64,000 nt of DNA from Claveliimonas bilis (GCF_020892095.1 NZ_AP024845.1:620001-684000), one strand, 5' to 3'; positions 52,788 through 63,717 are shown, counted from the stretch's first letter. Made by a program: numbers and translations. The notes: generated from the letters alone by a model not told the origin.

Positions 52788-54758
52788 TTAATTGTAATTT
52801 AACCGCCCGTAGGCGTAAAAGTGGGATTGCCAATAGCTGGTGTCCAGCTTTGAATACTGGATAGGGTCGCCACAATGCAGCATGACGGGGCTTCCGTCCC
52901 CGTCCTCGCCCACATAAATCCCCACATGGGAAACGCCGGGGGTGTCGTATGTACCCGTAAAGAACACCAAATCCCCCGGCTGCGGGTTAGAAACAGGGGT
53001 TGAGATGTTGTAAAGCCCTTGCGCCCCAAGTCTGCCCGTATTGTATAGGCCGCTGTTCGTCAACACATAACTCACAAAGCCGCTGCAATCAAAAGAGGTT
53101 TCCGGGGTGCTGCCGCCCCACACATAGGGAAAACCGACGTATTTATCTGCTTCCTCCATGAGCCGCGCAAACTTTTCATCGGAACCCAGCAGCGCGGCGG
53201 GTACTTCATAATCGGCGGGCGGGTTTTCATAGTATTTAGACACATAGCCGGATTGCGGGAAAAGGTCGGGTCTGTTTCCCAGCGACGACATATACATAGC
53301 GTACATGGATAGCTGTTCTTCGCCCATGATGTAAACGGGGACATGGGAGAGGTTGAAGTTTTCCAAATCCACATGAAGAATGTAATAGTTATAGGGGACT
53401 TCAACCGTATAGGGGTTGCCCTCGCTGTCCGTCCTTGTTTCGGTGCGGTAGCGTACCTGTACTTCTTCCTCGACCGTCAAGATATACTGTTTCTCAAAGA
53501 GCATTTCAAGGGTGCTTTGCACTTCATCGAGTGTAAACACGCCCTCATGCCACGCGGAAAGGATAGAAATTAGCACATAGGGGTCATGCTCGATCTCGTC
53601 CGCGTTTACCCGGTATTCGTCATAGCCGGGGTATTCGCTTTCGATATTGTCCAGCATATCTTGTAACTCGGCTTCCATAGCGGCATACGCGCTTTCCGCG
53701 CCCGTTATATCCGCGTCCTCGGAGAGATAGGACGACGCAATCAAGCCGCTGCCGCTGTTGCCGCCAAAGAGGGAGCAAGAGGACAGCCCGCCGAAAAGCA
53801 GCAGCACGATAAAGGCAATCCCGCCCACAATCAAGCAGCCTTTCCAATGCCGGACAACAAAGAACGTCGCCCGTTTGGTTTCCTGCGCGGTTTTCTTCGC
53901 CGCCTTTGCGGTGGCTTCAGCGGTTTTTTTCGCTTTGCCGCCCGCTTTCAGCGTTTTTGCATACTGCTTTTTAATGCGCTGCTTCTGCCAAAAACGGGAA
54001 ATGGGGTTGGAGTGCGCAAGCGCGGGGTTATCGTGCAACGCCTTTTGATAGAGAAAATCTGCGTTTGCCTTTACCGCTTGTTTTTCCGCTGCCGCCGCTG
54101 CCCGGTAGGGTTTCAGCTTATGGCGGCGTATGCCGCCCTTAACTGCCCGCGCCGCCATGCCGCCCGCTTTCTCTCCGGCAAGTTCTACCCGGTGCCCGCT
54201 TTCCACACCGACGTTTTCTTTCTCTACCTCGTAGATTTTCCCATGTACGGTACTGTTTAACTCCTGTGCCGGACGGGATAAGGGGTTATGCCGCAACTTG
54301 CCGTTTGGGGGCTTATCCGTCTTTTCAAAGGAAAGGCGCGTCTTTGCCTTGCCTTTCGCTTCGTCAAAAACGCGCTCTTTCTTGATTTTGGTCTGCTTGG
54401 GGATAGCCGCCCGCGCTGCGTCTAAACAGTCTGCCGCCTTATCCGATTTCTTGATCGCTTTTTGAAGTTCCGGCGTTGCCCGTTCCGCTTCGGAAAACTG
54501 CAAGCGGGAAGAATGGGTTTTAGGCTGCGTCGCGTCAAGGGCTTTTTTCTCCGCGCCTTTTGCTGCGTGTCGCTCAATCTCTGCGCCGATATGCTGCACA
54601 ACCTTTTCCGCTGCCACCCCTGCGGGGGCTGAATAGTTTTCTTCCTGCGGCCTTTCGCTGATACTGGACGTTTCGCCCGTCGTGAGGTTTTCCGCAACCG
54701 CACCGTCGCGGGTCATTTTTTGCGTTACCTTGTCGGGGGCTTTCAGTTCCTTGCTCAA
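52788..54758 (-). CDS. CD1108-type conjugation protein with NlpC/P60 hydrolase
   Basis: 656-residue protein. The N-terminal 285 residues are basic, Ala/Lys-rich. A membrane helix follows near 308-328 ([20 protein letters not shown]), then a linker and a lysozyme-like part, and the C-terminal C40 peptidase [20 protein letters not shown] with catalytic Cys and a later His in GVSHVGIY. It should open the peptidoglycan for the transfer channel, like ORF14 of Tn916. The stop lies 13 nt before the PAPS-reductase-like gene and the start overlaps the DNA methyltransferase by 4 nt. Confidence 0.88.
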   Translation of the reverse strand: MSKELKAPDKVTQKMTRDGAVAENLTTGETSSISERPQEENYSAPAGVAAEKVVQHIGAEIERHAAKGAEKKALDATQPKTHSSRLQFSEAERATPELQKAIKKSDKAADCLDAARAAIPKQTKIKKERVFDEAKGKAKTRLSFEKTDKPPNGKLRHNPLSRPAQELNSTVHGKIYEVEKENVGVESGHRVELAGEKAGGMAARAVKGGIRRHKLKPYRAAAAAEKQAVKANADFLYQKALHDNPALAHSNPISRFWQKQRIKKQYAKTLKAGGKAKKTAEATAKAAKKTAQETKRATFFVVRHWKGCLIVGGIAFIVLLLFGGLSSCSLFGGNSGSGLIASSYLSEDADITGAESAYAAMEAELQDMLDNIESEYPGYDEYRVNADEIEHDPYVLISILSAWHEGVFTLDEVQSTLEMLFEKQYILTVEEEVQVRYRTETRTDSEGNPYTVEVPYNYYILHVDLENFNLSHVPVYIMGEEQLSMYAMYMSSLGNRPDLFPQSGYVSKYYENPPADYEVPAALLGSDEKFARLMEEADKYVGFPYVWGGSTPETSFDCSGFVSYVLTNSGLYNTGRLGAQGLYNISTPVSNPQPGDLVFFTGTYDTPGVSHVGIYVGEDGDGSPVMLHCGDPIQYSKLDTSYWQSHFYAYGRLNYN

Positions 54759-55711
54759 TCTTCATCACCTCCAATCCGCTGTTTTGCAAGTTCGCAATAG
54801 TCGGGGTTTAACTCAATGCCGATATAGCGGCGGTTAAGCCGTTTTGCTACCATGCCCGTCGTGCCGCTGCCGAAAAAGGGGTCAAGGACAATCCCGCCGA
54901 TGGGACAGCCCGCCAAAATGCACGTTTCCGCAAGTTTCGGCGGGAACGCTGCGAAATGCCCGCCATGATAGCCGACATTGTTAATCTGCCAAACGTTGCG
55001 GCGGCTGCGGACGGGAGAAATCAACTCGTCGGCGTATGCGCCCTTTTCGCGGGGGCGGTTGATTTTCTGCGGTTGGTTTTGCCCCGGAACAGTAACGTTA
55101 TACTTATTTCCTTTGCTAACTCCGCTTTTCAGCCGCCCCGCCGTTGTGGGGGCTATCGGCTCGGCTACTGCTTGCCAATCGTAATAATACTTCTTTGACT
55201 TGGTAAGCAGAAACACATATTCATAGCAGCGGGTCGGCCTGTCCCGCGTGCTTTCCGGCATGGGGTTTGTTTTGTGCCAAATGATAGAACTGCGCAAATA
55301 CCAACCGTCGCCCCGCAAGGCGAGGGCTACAAGCCACGGAATACCAATTAAATCTTTGGGCTTGCAGCCGGGGGCGCGGTGGTTAAACGCCACTTGCTGC
55401 CCGTTCCTGCCTTTGGGGTATTTGGGGTCTTGGTGGTCGGCTTTGCTGCCTGTGCCGCAATAAGTGTCCGCGATATTCAGCCAACAAGTACCCTCCGGCG
55501 TAAGCACCCGCTTTACCTCATGGAATACCGCCGTAATACGGGAAACATATTCCTCCGGCGTTGCTTCCCGTCCGATCTGCCCGTCTGCGCCGTAGTCCCG
55601 CAAGGCATAGTAGGGTGGGGACGTTACGCAACAATCAACTGCATTTTCCGGCAAGGTTTGAAGCACCTGCAAGCTGTCGCCGCAATAGATTTTGTCCATT
55701 TCTATCCTCAT
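54755..55711 (-). CDS. Beta-class DNA methyltransferase (N4-C or N6-A)
   Basis: 318-residue DNA amino-methyltransferase. The order, catalytic [14 protein letters not shown] first and SAM-binding [13 protein letters not shown] last, defines the beta class. The target-recognition part lies between (about 140-230). No restriction enzyme is adjacent. The start overlaps the virB4 stop in ATGA at 55711; an alternative ATG at 55699 has AGGATAG upstream and homologues often begin there. Being in the transfer operon, it likely protects the element's DNA from host restriction. Confidence 0.9.
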   Translation of the reverse strand: MRIEMDKIYCGDSLQVLQTLPENAVDCCVTSPPYYALRDYGADGQIGREATPEEYVSRITAVFHEVKRVLTPEGTCWLNIADTYCGTGSKADHQDPKYPKGRNGQQVAFNHRAPGCKPKDLIGIPWLVALALRGDGWYLRSSIIWHKTNPMPESTRDRPTRCYEYVFLLTKSKKYYYDWQAVAEPIAPTTAGRLKSGVSKGNKYNVTVPGQNQPQKINRPREKGAYADELISPVRSRRNVWQINNVGYHGGHFAAFPPKLAETCILAGCPIGGIVLDPFFGSGTTGMVAKRLNRRYIGIELNPDYCELAKQRIGGDED

Positions 55712-58104
55712 GCCGACACCTCGCCGGGTTTGGTCGTCATTACACGATAGAGTTCCGTATCTTGCGGGAAACGGTCAATAAAGGGCAAAATCACGTTGCC
55801 ATAGAAGATAAGCCCCTCGCCCGCGTCGGAATGGGTTACATAGGTCATTTGCTGCTGCGAAATGTTAAGCTGCTTTGCAAGGATTTCCCTGTCGCCCTGG
55901 GCTTGGTTGAGCATATACACAAAATCGCTGTTTTCAAAAATGTTCTCCACCTCGCGGGACGATAACAAATCTTTCACGTTTTGGGTGATACCTGTCGGAA
56001 TACCGCCCCATTTTCTAAAACGCTTCCAAATCTCAACGCTGTACGCTGCGGTCTGTTCCTCTTTGAGCAGCAAATGAAACTCGTCGATATAGTACCGCGT
56101 CGCCTTGCCTTCGCTGCGGTTTATGGTAACTCTGTTCCAAACTTGATCTTGGACAATGAGCATACCGAGTTTTCGTAGCTGGGTGCCGAGTTCTTTAATA
56201 TCAAAGCAGACAAGGCGGTTGTGAATGTCAACGTTTGTTTGGTGGTTAAACACGTTCAAACTGCCATTTACATAGAGTTCCAATGCCGACGCGATACGCT
56301 GCGCTTCCTTTTCCGGCTGCTTCTTGATTTCATTGTAGAGGTCGCCCAAAATCGGCATATTCTCCGGCTTCGGGTCTGCAAGGTAGCTGCGGTACACGCT
56401 GATAACGGCGCGGTCAATCAAAGTCTTTTCAACCGCTTCCAGCCCGTTTTTGCCGCCCATAATCAACTCGCAAAAGGAAAGGATAAAATCGCTCTTTAAG
56501 GCTATGGGCGTGTCGCCCTCGCTGTAATTGAGGTTTATATCCATCGGGTTAATGTACTGCGTGCTGTTCTGCGAAACCTTGATAACCTGCCCTTTCAGCC
56601 GTTCCACAAGGGGGTAATATTCCGCTTCCGGGTCGCAAATGATAATATCGTCTGCGGTAATGAGAAAAGCGTTGGTGATCTCGCGCTTTGCCGAAAAACT
56701 CTTGCCGCTGCCGGGTGTGCCGAGTATCAAGCCGTTAGGGTTCTTCAGCCTTTTCCTGTCGCACAAAATCATGTTATTCGATAATGCGTTTAAGCCGTAA
56801 TACAACGCTTCGCCGCTTTGGAACAGCTCTTGTACCGTAAAGGGGACGAAAATGGCGGTGCTGGAAGTCGTCAAGCCCCGCTGGATTTGGATTAGGTTTT
56901 CGCCCAATGGGATAGAGGACATAAGCCCCTGTTCCTGCCGGTAGTCAAGGCGGGTGAGCATACAGTTGTATTTCTGTGCGATACTTGCGGCCTGAAATAC
57001 GTCGTTGTCCAATTTCTGCTTTGTGTCTGCCACATTCAAAACTAACAGCGTAAGCAAAAACATTCGCTCGTTCCGGCTCTGCAAATCCCGCAAAAGGTTT
57101 TTCGCTTCGCCGCCGTAGGTGGCAAGGTCGGACGGAATTATATCCATATCGTAGCCGCTGCGGATTGCCTTTTTCTGTTCCTCGATTTTCATACGGTCAA
57201 GGTCGGTGATTTTCCGCTTGATCGTCTTGATCGCTTCGTTGTGGTCGATACTCTGAATGTGCAGATTGACGACAATCCCGTTTTCCGCTTCCATGAAGTC
57301 GGCAAGCATACGGTCTGAAAGTTCCGGCGCGGCAATCTGCAAAAAGGAAACCGCGCCAAACTTCCCGCCCATTTGAAACATTCGCCCGTCGCCAAAACGG
57401 AAAGAGGACGGGGCAATAAAGTCTTTGACGGAAAGGCCGCTTACGGGTAGCCATTCCCACGCAAAGTTGAAGCGTTCCCCGTCCGGGTGGAAAAGCCCAT
57501 GCAGCACTTCAAGCCGCTGCTTCCCGTCCAATACCCGCGCCGCCGCGCCGATCACCTTAAAATGGTTGAGGGTGTCCGTTTCGATACGGGCAAGCCGCGC
57601 CCGCGCCGATTTAATATCTTTTGCTTCAATGGTAAAGGTGAGAAACTTTGTCTTGATAAGCCCGTTGTTGCCGCGTTCAAGCTGTGTTTGCAGCATTTCG
57701 GTGTATTCGGCTCTGATACTGTCAAAGTCGTCATTCTGTGGGGCAATCGTGATACTGCTCTTGAAATCCTCCTTGTTCGCATGGCGGCTGATTAAGGAAA
57801 GCTGCACACTGATAGAAGCGTCAAAAGAGTTATACATATCGCAAAGGGCTTCAAAAATGGCGGTCTTGTCGTCCGGCTGCGCAAGCTGATAGTTAATATC
57901 TTCAAACTCAATGCACTTGGAATACCGCCCGTTTGCAAGGCGGCAAATCCCGTCCTTATACATTCGTTCAAACGGTATGCTGTCCTGCGCCGTATGGGGC
58001 TTCCCGTCGCCCTTTGACTGCCGGATAAGCGCGTCGATCTGTTTCTTTTCCTGCCGCGTAAGTTTACGCTTTTTGTTTTGGGTCTTTCCCTTTTCCTTTG
58101 ACAA
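55708..58104 (-). CDS. VirB4-type conjugation ATPase
   Basis: 798-residue cytoplasmic ATPase that powers the type IV secretion channel. The N-terminal VirB4/CagE domain (about 40-400) is followed by Walker [17 protein letters not shown] and Walker [11 protein letters not shown]. The C-terminal AAA part ends with the typical [20 protein letters not shown]. It starts at TTG 58104, 9 nt after GGAGG, and overlaps prgI by 41 nt. The length is normal, so this component looks intact. Confidence 0.94.
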   Translation of the reverse strand: MSKEKGKTQNKKRKLTRQEKKQIDALIRQSKGDGKPHTAQDSIPFERMYKDGICRLANGRYSKCIEFEDINYQLAQPDDKTAIFEALCDMYNSFDASISVQLSLISRHANKEDFKSSITIAPQNDDFDSIRAEYTEMLQTQLERGNNGLIKTKFLTFTIEAKDIKSARARLARIETDTLNHFKVIGAAARVLDGKQRLEVLHGLFHPDGERFNFAWEWLPVSGLSVKDFIAPSSFRFGDGRMFQMGGKFGAVSFLQIAAPELSDRMLADFMEAENGIVVNLHIQSIDHNEAIKTIKRKITDLDRMKIEEQKKAIRSGYDMDIIPSDLATYGGEAKNLLRDLQSRNERMFLLTLLVLNVADTKQKLDNDVFQAASIAQKYNCMLTRLDYRQEQGLMSSIPLGENLIQIQRGLTTSSTAIFVPFTVQELFQSGEALYYGLNALSNNMILCDRKRLKNPNGLILGTPGSGKSFSAKREITNAFLITADDIIICDPEAEYYPLVERLKGQVIKVSQNSTQYINPMDINLNYSEGDTPIALKSDFILSFCELIMGGKNGLEAVEKTLIDRAVISVYRSYLADPKPENMPILGDLYNEIKKQPEKEAQRIASALELYVNGSLNVFNHQTNVDIHNRLVCFDIKELGTQLRKLGMLIVQDQVWNRVTINRSEGKATRYYIDEFHLLLKEEQTAAYSVEIWKRFRKWGGIPTGITQNVKDLLSSREVENIFENSDFVYMLNQAQGDREILAKQLNISQQQMTYVTHSDAGEGLIFYGNVILPFIDRFPQDTELYRVMTTKPGEVSA

Positions 58105-58456
58105 TCGCCCGTACCTCCTTATCTAATCGCTCCTGCCGCGCAAGGGCGGTATAAAAATTGTTGGTCTGATAAGGTCGCTCTTTGGGGCGAAGAAACTTCA
58201 CTTCCACAAATTGCCGTATAATCACTTCCAGCGGTTGCCCGTTCTTCTCGTACATAGCGAGTAGGAACATGGGCAGCATGGCAAGCACCATGCACAAAGC
58301 CGCCGTTGTCGTTCCCGCGCTGTCCTTTGTCAAAAAGAATAGCGGTAGCCCGATAGCCACCGCCGCGCCGAAACAGAGTAATTGTCTTTTGGTAAGGTTG
58401 AACATTACCTTGCTCTTGATTTTGGTTAAATCCTTTGGGACGGTTACATACGCCAT
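58064..58456 (-). CDS. PrgI-family conjugation membrane protein (VirB3-like)
   Basis: 130-residue protein with two membrane helices (about 27-45 and 50-68) and a soluble tail. MAYVTVPKDLTKIKSKVMFN and NLTKRQLLCFGAAVAIGLPL are PrgI signatures. It fills the VirB3 place beside VirB4. AAAGGAGGTTTGAA precedes ATG 58456; longer readings are not supported. Confidence 0.9.
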   Translation of the reverse strand: MAYVTVPKDLTKIKSKVMFNLTKRQLLCFGAAVAIGLPLFFLTKDSAGTTTAALCMVLAMLPMFLLAMYEKNGQPLEVIIRQFVEVKFLRPKERPYQTNNFYTALARQERLDKEVRAIVKGKGKDPKQKA

Positions 58457-58457
58457 T

Positions 58458-59006
58458 TCAAACCTCCTTTCCGGCAAACCGTATGTCGCTTTTGATTTCA
58501 TTTCCCCATACGTCCCAACCAGGGGTATGCTGCCTTGCAAACAGTTCAATACGCGGTAGGTCGCCCATAAGGGCAAGTATCTTTTCCCGCGTTATATCCG
58601 GCTTTTTGCTGTGCTGCTCAACAGGGGAAATAATAAATTGATGTACCTTGTTTGATTGTCGCTTCGGGTGTCCTTTGGTAGCAAGCAAGCAGATTTCCGC
58701 ATTTCCTCGCGTCCAAAAGCCCAAGCCATAAAACCAAGTGGGCGATTTCCGATTTTGCTTTAACCATACAAAGGCAACGGATTTATAGGTAAATCCCCAA
58801 GCCTTGATTAACTGCAACGCTTCTTTAAGCTGCGGGAACGTCGCCCATAGGAATAAAATACAGTCCTTATCCGCAATTTCTTTGACGGGTAAAGCGCAAA
58901 GTTCCTCAATACTCATAGTGGGATAGTGCTTTTCCGCTGCGCCCTGTACCTTGCTTCTCGCGTATCTCCAAGGGGGATCGGCGTAAATGATTTTGTATTT
59001 CTTCAT
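58458..59006 (-). CDS. MT-A70-family DNA adenine methyltransferase
   Basis: 182-residue N6-adenine methyltransferase. The catalytic motif is IIYADPPWRYARSKVQGAAE, with the usual FLWATFPQL and FWTRGNAEICLLATKG later. Size fits the phage/element MT-A70 group that modifies short sites. AAGGGGGTGCAG precedes ATG 59006. It sits 1 nt upstream of prgI and overlaps the end of the VirB6-like gene's frame region by nothing. A second methyltransferase without a nuclease partner in this operon, so anti-restriction marking is the likely role. Confidence 0.9.
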   Translation of the reverse strand: MKKYKIIYADPPWRYARSKVQGAAEKHYPTMSIEELCALPVKEIADKDCILFLWATFPQLKEALQLIKAWGFTYKSVAFVWLKQNRKSPTWFYGLGFWTRGNAEICLLATKGHPKRQSNKVHQFIISPVEQHSKKPDITREKILALMGDLPRIELFARQHTPGWDVWGNEIKSDIRFAGKEV

Positions 59007-59016
59007 CTGCACCCCC

Positions 59017-59880
59017 TTAATGCGCGCTGAATACGGATTTTGCAAGGCTTCCCGTTTTGAAAAGCGTAAAACACAAGAGGACGGTATAGCCCATGCAAGA
59101 CCAGATCGCGCCGGATATGTCATCGGTTGCTGCGATTGTCTGTATCAAAACCGCATAAATACCGACGCACACAAGAATTAGAAAAGCCTGAAAACCGAGG
59201 GCAAGCAAGGATTTTAAGTAGTTCTGTCCCATGCCGCCCCATTCACGATTTACCATTGTCGCAACGGGGATAGGGGCGATACTCGTTACAAGGTATATTT
59301 CAATCATGCGCCCGTACACCACCAGCATGATACAGATAGACAACGCTTTCATGGTAAGCCCCACAAAGAGTGATTGAAACCATAGCCCCAAAAGCCCGCC
59401 GACGCTCATAGCGTCCAGCTTTGCTTCTATATCGGTGATAACGGTTGCAATATCTATGCTTGTGTCGGATATGATAACGCCCGCGCTGTCGTTGACGACG
59501 CTCTGTGTAATGTCAAATACGCCCATGACGATGTTCCAAGTATTTGTTACCAGCAGCACCGCAACAAAGGTTTTGAAAATCCACTTGAAGAAAATCCAAG
59601 TGTCGAGATCGTGCAGATTGTTTTTCTCAATTACAAGCTGGATTAGTTCGTAGCACATGACAAAGGTAATGATAACGCCCGCAATCGGCACAATGACGTT
59701 TTCCGATAGGCTGCGTATCATATTGAATATGCCCGCGTTCCACCCGGCGGGGGTTGTGCCGACTTGCGTTGCGATTTCTCCAACCTCTGTATTTACGCTG
59801 TCGAACAGCCCGGAGAGATTAGAGAGTATTCCGTCTGTCAAAATGCCGCGAAACCAATCTTCAATCATCTGCCATATCAA
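59017..59880 (-). CDS. VirB6/TrbL-like conjugation channel protein
   Basis: 287-residue protein with about six membrane helices: near 58-80, 95-112, 160-180, 185-207, 224-245 and 255-278. MIWQMIEDWFRGILTDGILS and YGRMIEIYLVTSIAPIPVAT are typical of the CTn VirB6-like protein. It starts at TTG 59880, 9 nt after GGAGGG. It is read after Maff2 (VirB2-like) and before the MT-A70 and PrgI genes. Expected to form the inner-membrane part of the channel. Confidence 0.88.
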   Translation of the reverse strand: MIWQMIEDWFRGILTDGILSNLSGLFDSVNTEVGEIATQVGTTPAGWNAGIFNMIRSLSENVIVPIAGVIITFVMCYELIQLVIEKNNLHDLDTWIFFKWIFKTFVAVLLVTNTWNIVMGVFDITQSVVNDSAGVIISDTSIDIATVITDIEAKLDAMSVGGLLGLWFQSLFVGLTMKALSICIMLVVYGRMIEIYLVTSIAPIPVATMVNREWGGMGQNYLKSLLALGFQAFLILVCVGIYAVLIQTIAATDDISGAIWSCMGYTVLLCFTLFKTGSLAKSVFSAH

Positions 59881-59953
59881 AAGCTAATCCCTCCTTTCCC
59901 GCGCCCTCCCGCGTGAAGCGGGAGAGCGCGGCGGGTAGTGTTAGTTTGTGGCA

Positions 59954-60169
59954 TTATCCAAACAGGCCGGAGAGCAGCGGGACAAGGGTAAGGCCGATAA
60001 GGGCAACGCCGCCGCCCGCCATCAACTGTTTCATGCCCTGCGACTTCGCGCCGGGGTTATCGTTGCCGTACCCCTCCATGAGGTTAATGCCGCCCCAAAT
60101 GCCAAGTCCTGCGCCAAGCGCGATTACCAAAGTCTGCAATACGTCAACTGCGCTGTTGAAAAAATCCAT
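59954..60169 (-). CDS. Maff2-family small membrane protein (VirB2-like)
   Basis: 71-residue two-helix protein: helix 1 at about 10-30 (LQTLVIALGAGLGIWGGINL), helix 2 at about 48-68. It matches the Maff2 family, the pilin-like component next to the VirB6-like gene. The good fit in length and position leaves little doubt on family; assembly role is inferred. Confidence 0.9.
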   Translation of the reverse strand: MDFFNSAVDVLQTLVIALGAGLGIWGGINLMEGYGNDNPGAKSQGMKQLMAGGGVALIGLTLVPLLSGLFG

Positions 60170-60236
60170 ATAAACCTCGCTTTCTGCCGCTAAAACGGCT
60201 CAAAAAATGTTGTTGGAAATAAAAATGCCGCCGTTT

Positions 60237-61733
60237 TTATTCGGCGGCTGCGTCCTCGTCGGACAAATCTATTTCGTATATGTCAAAGGGTTCGTCGGGC
60301 TTTACGATTGCCGGACGGGTGGACATATACCGTTCAACGTCAAAAGCGTTTTTCTTGTCGAAGTCGGAAAGGTATTTGTAGTTCGGGTGCTGCGTTATAT
60401 CGTACTTATCACTGAAAAAGGGGCGCACGCCGCGCAACTGCAAAATACATTTTCCTCCGTCCATAACTGCGATTTCGTCCTGTGTCATCAACTCCTTTCC
60501 CAATTTCTGATAATTGAGGCCATGAGAAACCTGCGTGCCGCGATTTTCGGAAGTGTTGAAACTGTCGATTGTTTCACGTCCCAAGTTCTCCGAAATATCC
60601 TTTGCATTTTTCCCGCGCCCTCCCAAAAACAAGGTGCTGTCGGCATTGTCAAGTATGATTTCTGCCGCGTCCTTGTAAATGGCTTTTAGCTGGCTCTGCG
60701 ATTGCAGAATGATAGAAGCCGAGATTTCCCGGCTGCGGATTGTGGCAATCAATTTTTCAAACTGCGGGATTTGTCCAATGTTTGCAAACTCGTCTAACAG
60801 GCAGCGAACATGAACCGGCAGCTTGCCGCCGTATTCGTCGTCGGCCTTGTCGCACAAGAGATTAAATAACTGCGATTGCAGCATAGCGATAACAAAATTA
60901 AACGTGCTGTCCGTATCGCTCATAATCAAAAACAAAGCTGTTTTTCTGTCGCCTAACGTGTCAAGTTCTAATTCGTCGTAGGACATAAGATCGCGCAATT
61001 CCTTTATATCAAAAGGAGCGAGCCTCGCACCGCAAGAAATGAGGATTGATTTTGCGGTTTTGCCCGCCGCCAATTTATATTTTCGGTACTGCTTCACCGC
61101 GAAATGGTCGGGGTCGCGTTCTTCCAAGTCGGCAAACAGCAAATCGACGGGGCTTTGATATTCCTCGTCGTCCTCGCGGGCTTCGCTGGCGTTGATAAGT
61201 TCCAACAGGGTAATAAAGTTCATTTCCTCGGCGGGGGCTTCGTACCAGATGTAGCCCACCAACGCGCAATACAAAAGCCGTTCTGCCTTTACCCAAAAAT
61301 CCTCCGCGCTTTTTTCTCCCTCACCTTTGGTATTCGCTATCAACGTATTTACCAGCTTCAAAATATCTTTCTCGCTGCGGATATACACAAAGGGGTTGTA
61401 GTGCATAGATTTTTTGAAGTTAATCGTATTCAGTACCTTAATGCGGTAGCCCGCCCGTTGCAGCAGCTTCCCGCACTCAATCAAAACCGTACCTTTCGGG
61501 TCGGTTAAGACGTAAGAGGAATGAAGCTGCATTAGATTAGGTTTGACAAAAAATCTTGTTTTTCCGCTGCCGCTGCCGCCGATCACGACGACGTTCTTAT
61601 TTCTCGCGTACTTCGGCTGCTTCGGGCGGCTGTTCATGGTAAGCCGTTCCGTCTGCGTCAAAATGATGTTGTTTTGGAAATCCGGGTCTATGTAGGGCTT
61701 TATATCTTCGGCGTTTCCCCATGAAGCGTTTTG
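60237..61733 (-). pseudogene. virD4-type coupling protein, N-terminus lost and frameshifted
   Basis: Cytoplasmic ATPase core of a type IV coupling protein: Walker A VVIGGSGSGKTRFFVKPNLM, then SSYVLTDPKGTVLIECG, Walker B VRCLLDEFANIGQIP, and ILQSQSQLKAIYKDAAEIIL. The core is open from the stop at 60237 back to 61733 (TGA before it). Homologues have an N-terminal membrane part and then HGSAxWGNA; here DKTLHG is in one frame and SWGNAEDIKPYIDP in another. A 13-nt deletion between two CTTCATGG copies would explain this. The upstream frame soon stops and no membrane helices precede. The first start left is a TTG at 61661. I infer loss of membrane anchoring and of coupling. Confidence 0.8.
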
Positions 61734-61770
61734 TCAAGTGCTTTTTTGAGTTATTGACGCAAATTATCGT

Positions 61771-61817
61771 GAAAGTGCGAAAGTGCAAAGTGCAAAGGGT
61801 CTGCGTTTTGCACTTTC
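61771..61817. repeat. Iteron-like AAAGTGC cluster
   Basis: GAAAGTGC at 61771-61778 and 61779-61786, CAAAGTGC at 61786-61793, and inverted GCACTTTC at 61810-61817. They lie between the primase stop and the virD4 junction. Could be a replication-protein or repressor binding cluster, or a recombination relic. Confidence 0.6.
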
Positions 61818-63717
61818 AGCTTGCGGGTTCGGGCGGCTGCTTCTTTTTGAGGAAGTTATACCATTGACCGCCGACACGCCTTGCGCCTAAAATACCGCCC
61901 ATGTTGCGCTTGGCGTTCTGTACTGTCCTCTCGGATATTCCGGCTTCGGCTGCGGCCTTTACAATGTCCTCGCTGGCAAGCTCTTTCCCGTCTGCAAGCA
62001 AGTCCAATATCAGCCGTTCCGCCTGTTCGGTCTTGGTGGCGGTGTTCCCGCCCGCGCCGGACAGCAGCTCGTCGGCGGTTATGTCGTATTCGCCTATCCA
62101 TGAAAAGCCTGTTTCCGGGTCAAGGCAAAAGGCAACGGGCTTGCCCTCCGGCGCAAGGGAAGATTTGTCATGGACGATAACACGCACATTTGGCTCCCGC
62201 TTCACGCGCCCGATCAGCAGGACGCTCCTTGCTGCGGCGCGGAAGTCAATAGAACCTAAGCCCCGGTATGCGCTCTGCCCTCCGGCAGCTTTGTTCAAGT
62301 GTCCGATAAGGATAACGGCACACCCGGTACGCTCGGCAACATCGGCAAGGCGGCGGAACATGGGGCGCACTTCGTTTGCCCTGTTCATGTCGGTCTTTTC
62401 GCCCATGTACGCCTGTATGGGGTCAAGGATAATCAACCGCGCCCCGTTCTGCGTGATTGCCTTTTCTATGCGCTCGTCGGAGAGGGTAAGCTCCCGCTTG
62501 GCTTCATCAATCACAAGCACGCGGTCAAGGTCGGCTTCGGCTTCTATCAAGCGGGGCTTGACGGTATCGCCCAGCCCGTCCTCGGCGGTCTGGTAAATCA
62601 CCTGGAATGGCGGCAAGGGCTTCATTCCCGGCAGCGTTCCCCCGGTGGTGCAGGCGGCGGCAAGGCGTAGGGCGAAGGTGGTCTTGCCCTCGCCGGGGTT
62701 GCCTTGCACAATGGTTACTTTCCCAAAAGGGATATACGGCTCCCATAGCCATTCAACGGTCTGTGTGTCAACCTCGCTCATGCGGATAATCTCAACGGTT
62801 TCTTCCTGCGGCGGCTCTTTCAAGCCGTAAACCGCTTCCCGGATATACTTCCCGTCTGTGATTTCCGCCCGGTGCTGCAATACCTCGTTCCAGTCCTTGT
62901 AAAGCGGCACAAGGCGGTGGACGGTCAAGCCCTCCGGCATAAGCTCCGCAAGGCGGCTGCAAGCGTCGTTTCTCGCTTGGTCGCTGTCAAGGCAGAGGTA
63001 AACGGTCTTGATGTTCGGACGGTCAGAGAGGAAACGCAACAGGGCTTTTTCTCCCACGCCGCCCAATGACAAATAGCTCTGCTTCTGCCATGCCTTTTTG
63101 AACAGGCAGAGGAAAGATAACAGGTCAACGGGGGCTTCAAAGACAAAAAGCCTTTCGCCCTCGCCCCGGTAGCAGAAATTAAAGGCTTTGTCGCTGCCTT
63201 TCACATCAAGGCGGAAGTTTCCCGCCGTTCCTTTGCTGTGGGCGTAGCGCGGTATCCCGTCCTCGTCCCTCCCCACAAATACGGCGTTGTGGTGGGCTGC
63301 GTCCTCGTAAATATCGCCGCGGGCAAAGAAAAAGCCCGTCACATCTTCATCAATGCGGCGGGCTGCTGTGAGGTAGTTCCTCGCTGTTCGGTTGTCGGGG
63401 CTGCGGGGCGGTAGCCGGAAGTCGGAAAGGGACGCGGGGCAAGGTCTGTCCGGCGGCGGTGCGGCTCCCTTTTCTCCTGTGAGAAGTTCCACGGCTTCGG
63501 TGAAGCTCTTGCCGAAAAACTCCATGACAAAATCAACGGGGCCGCCGCCCTTGCTCTGGCTGTGCCTGTACCATTTGTTTCCCCGGACGGTCAAGCTGTC
63601 ATGCCGTTTCCAGCGGTATTCATTCCCGGCGCGGGTAAGCTGCTCGCCCTGTGATTGCAGGAAAGAAACAAGGTCGGCTTGGTTCGCCCGGTCTATCTGT
63701 TCTTGGGTGTAGTACAA
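61816..63717 (-). CDS. CHC2 zinc-finger primase / Toprim / RepA-type helicase
   Basis: 633-residue replication protein. The N-terminal part (1-85) is a CHC2-like primase module (YYTQEQIDRANQADLVSFL, then RHSQSKGGGPVDFVMEF). A Toprim-like centre (about 195-270) has KTVYLCLDSDQARND. The C-terminal half is a RecA-type helicase with Walker A VQGNPGEGKTTFALRL and LIILDPIQAYMG, and a winged-helix end. TTG 63717 is chosen because GGAG lies 9 nt upstream and homologues begin MYYTQEQ; TTG 63726 abuts the RBS. The gene follows the relaxase tail and points to autonomous or rolling replication of the second element. Confidence 0.82.
   Translation of the reverse strand: MYYTQEQIDRANQADLVSFLQSQGEQLTRAGNEYRWKRHDSLTVRGNKWYRHSQSKGGGPVDFVMEFFGKSFTEAVELLTGEKGAAPPPDRPCPASLSDFRLPPRSPDNRTARNYLTAARRIDEDVTGFFFARGDIYEDAAHHNAVFVGRDEDGIPRYAHSKGTAGNFRLDVKGSDKAFNFCYRGEGERLFVFEAPVDLLSFLCLFKKAWQKQSYLSLGGVGEKALLRFLSDRPNIKTVYLCLDSDQARNDACSRLAELMPEGLTVHRLVPLYKDWNEVLQHRAEITDGKYIREAVYGLKEPPQEETVEIIRMSEVDTQTVEWLWEPYIPFGKVTIVQGNPGEGKTTFALRLAAACTTGGTLPGMKPLPPFQVIYQTAEDGLGDTVKPRLIEAEADLDRVLVIDEAKRELTLSDERIEKAITQNGARLIILDPIQAYMGEKTDMNRANEVRPMFRRLADVAERTGCAVILIGHLNKAAGGQSAYRGLGSIDFRAAARSVLLIGRVKREPNVRVIVHDKSSLAPEGKPVAFCLDPETGFSWIGEYDITADELLSGAGGNTATKTEQAERLILDLLADGKELASEDIVKAAAEAGISERTVQNAKRNMGGILGARRVGGQWYNFLKKKQPPEPAS

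Noticed and set aside
61597..61788. 63-codon minus-strand ORF before virD4
   Set aside because: It is the shifted frame over the damaged virD4 start and the junction, not a separate gene.
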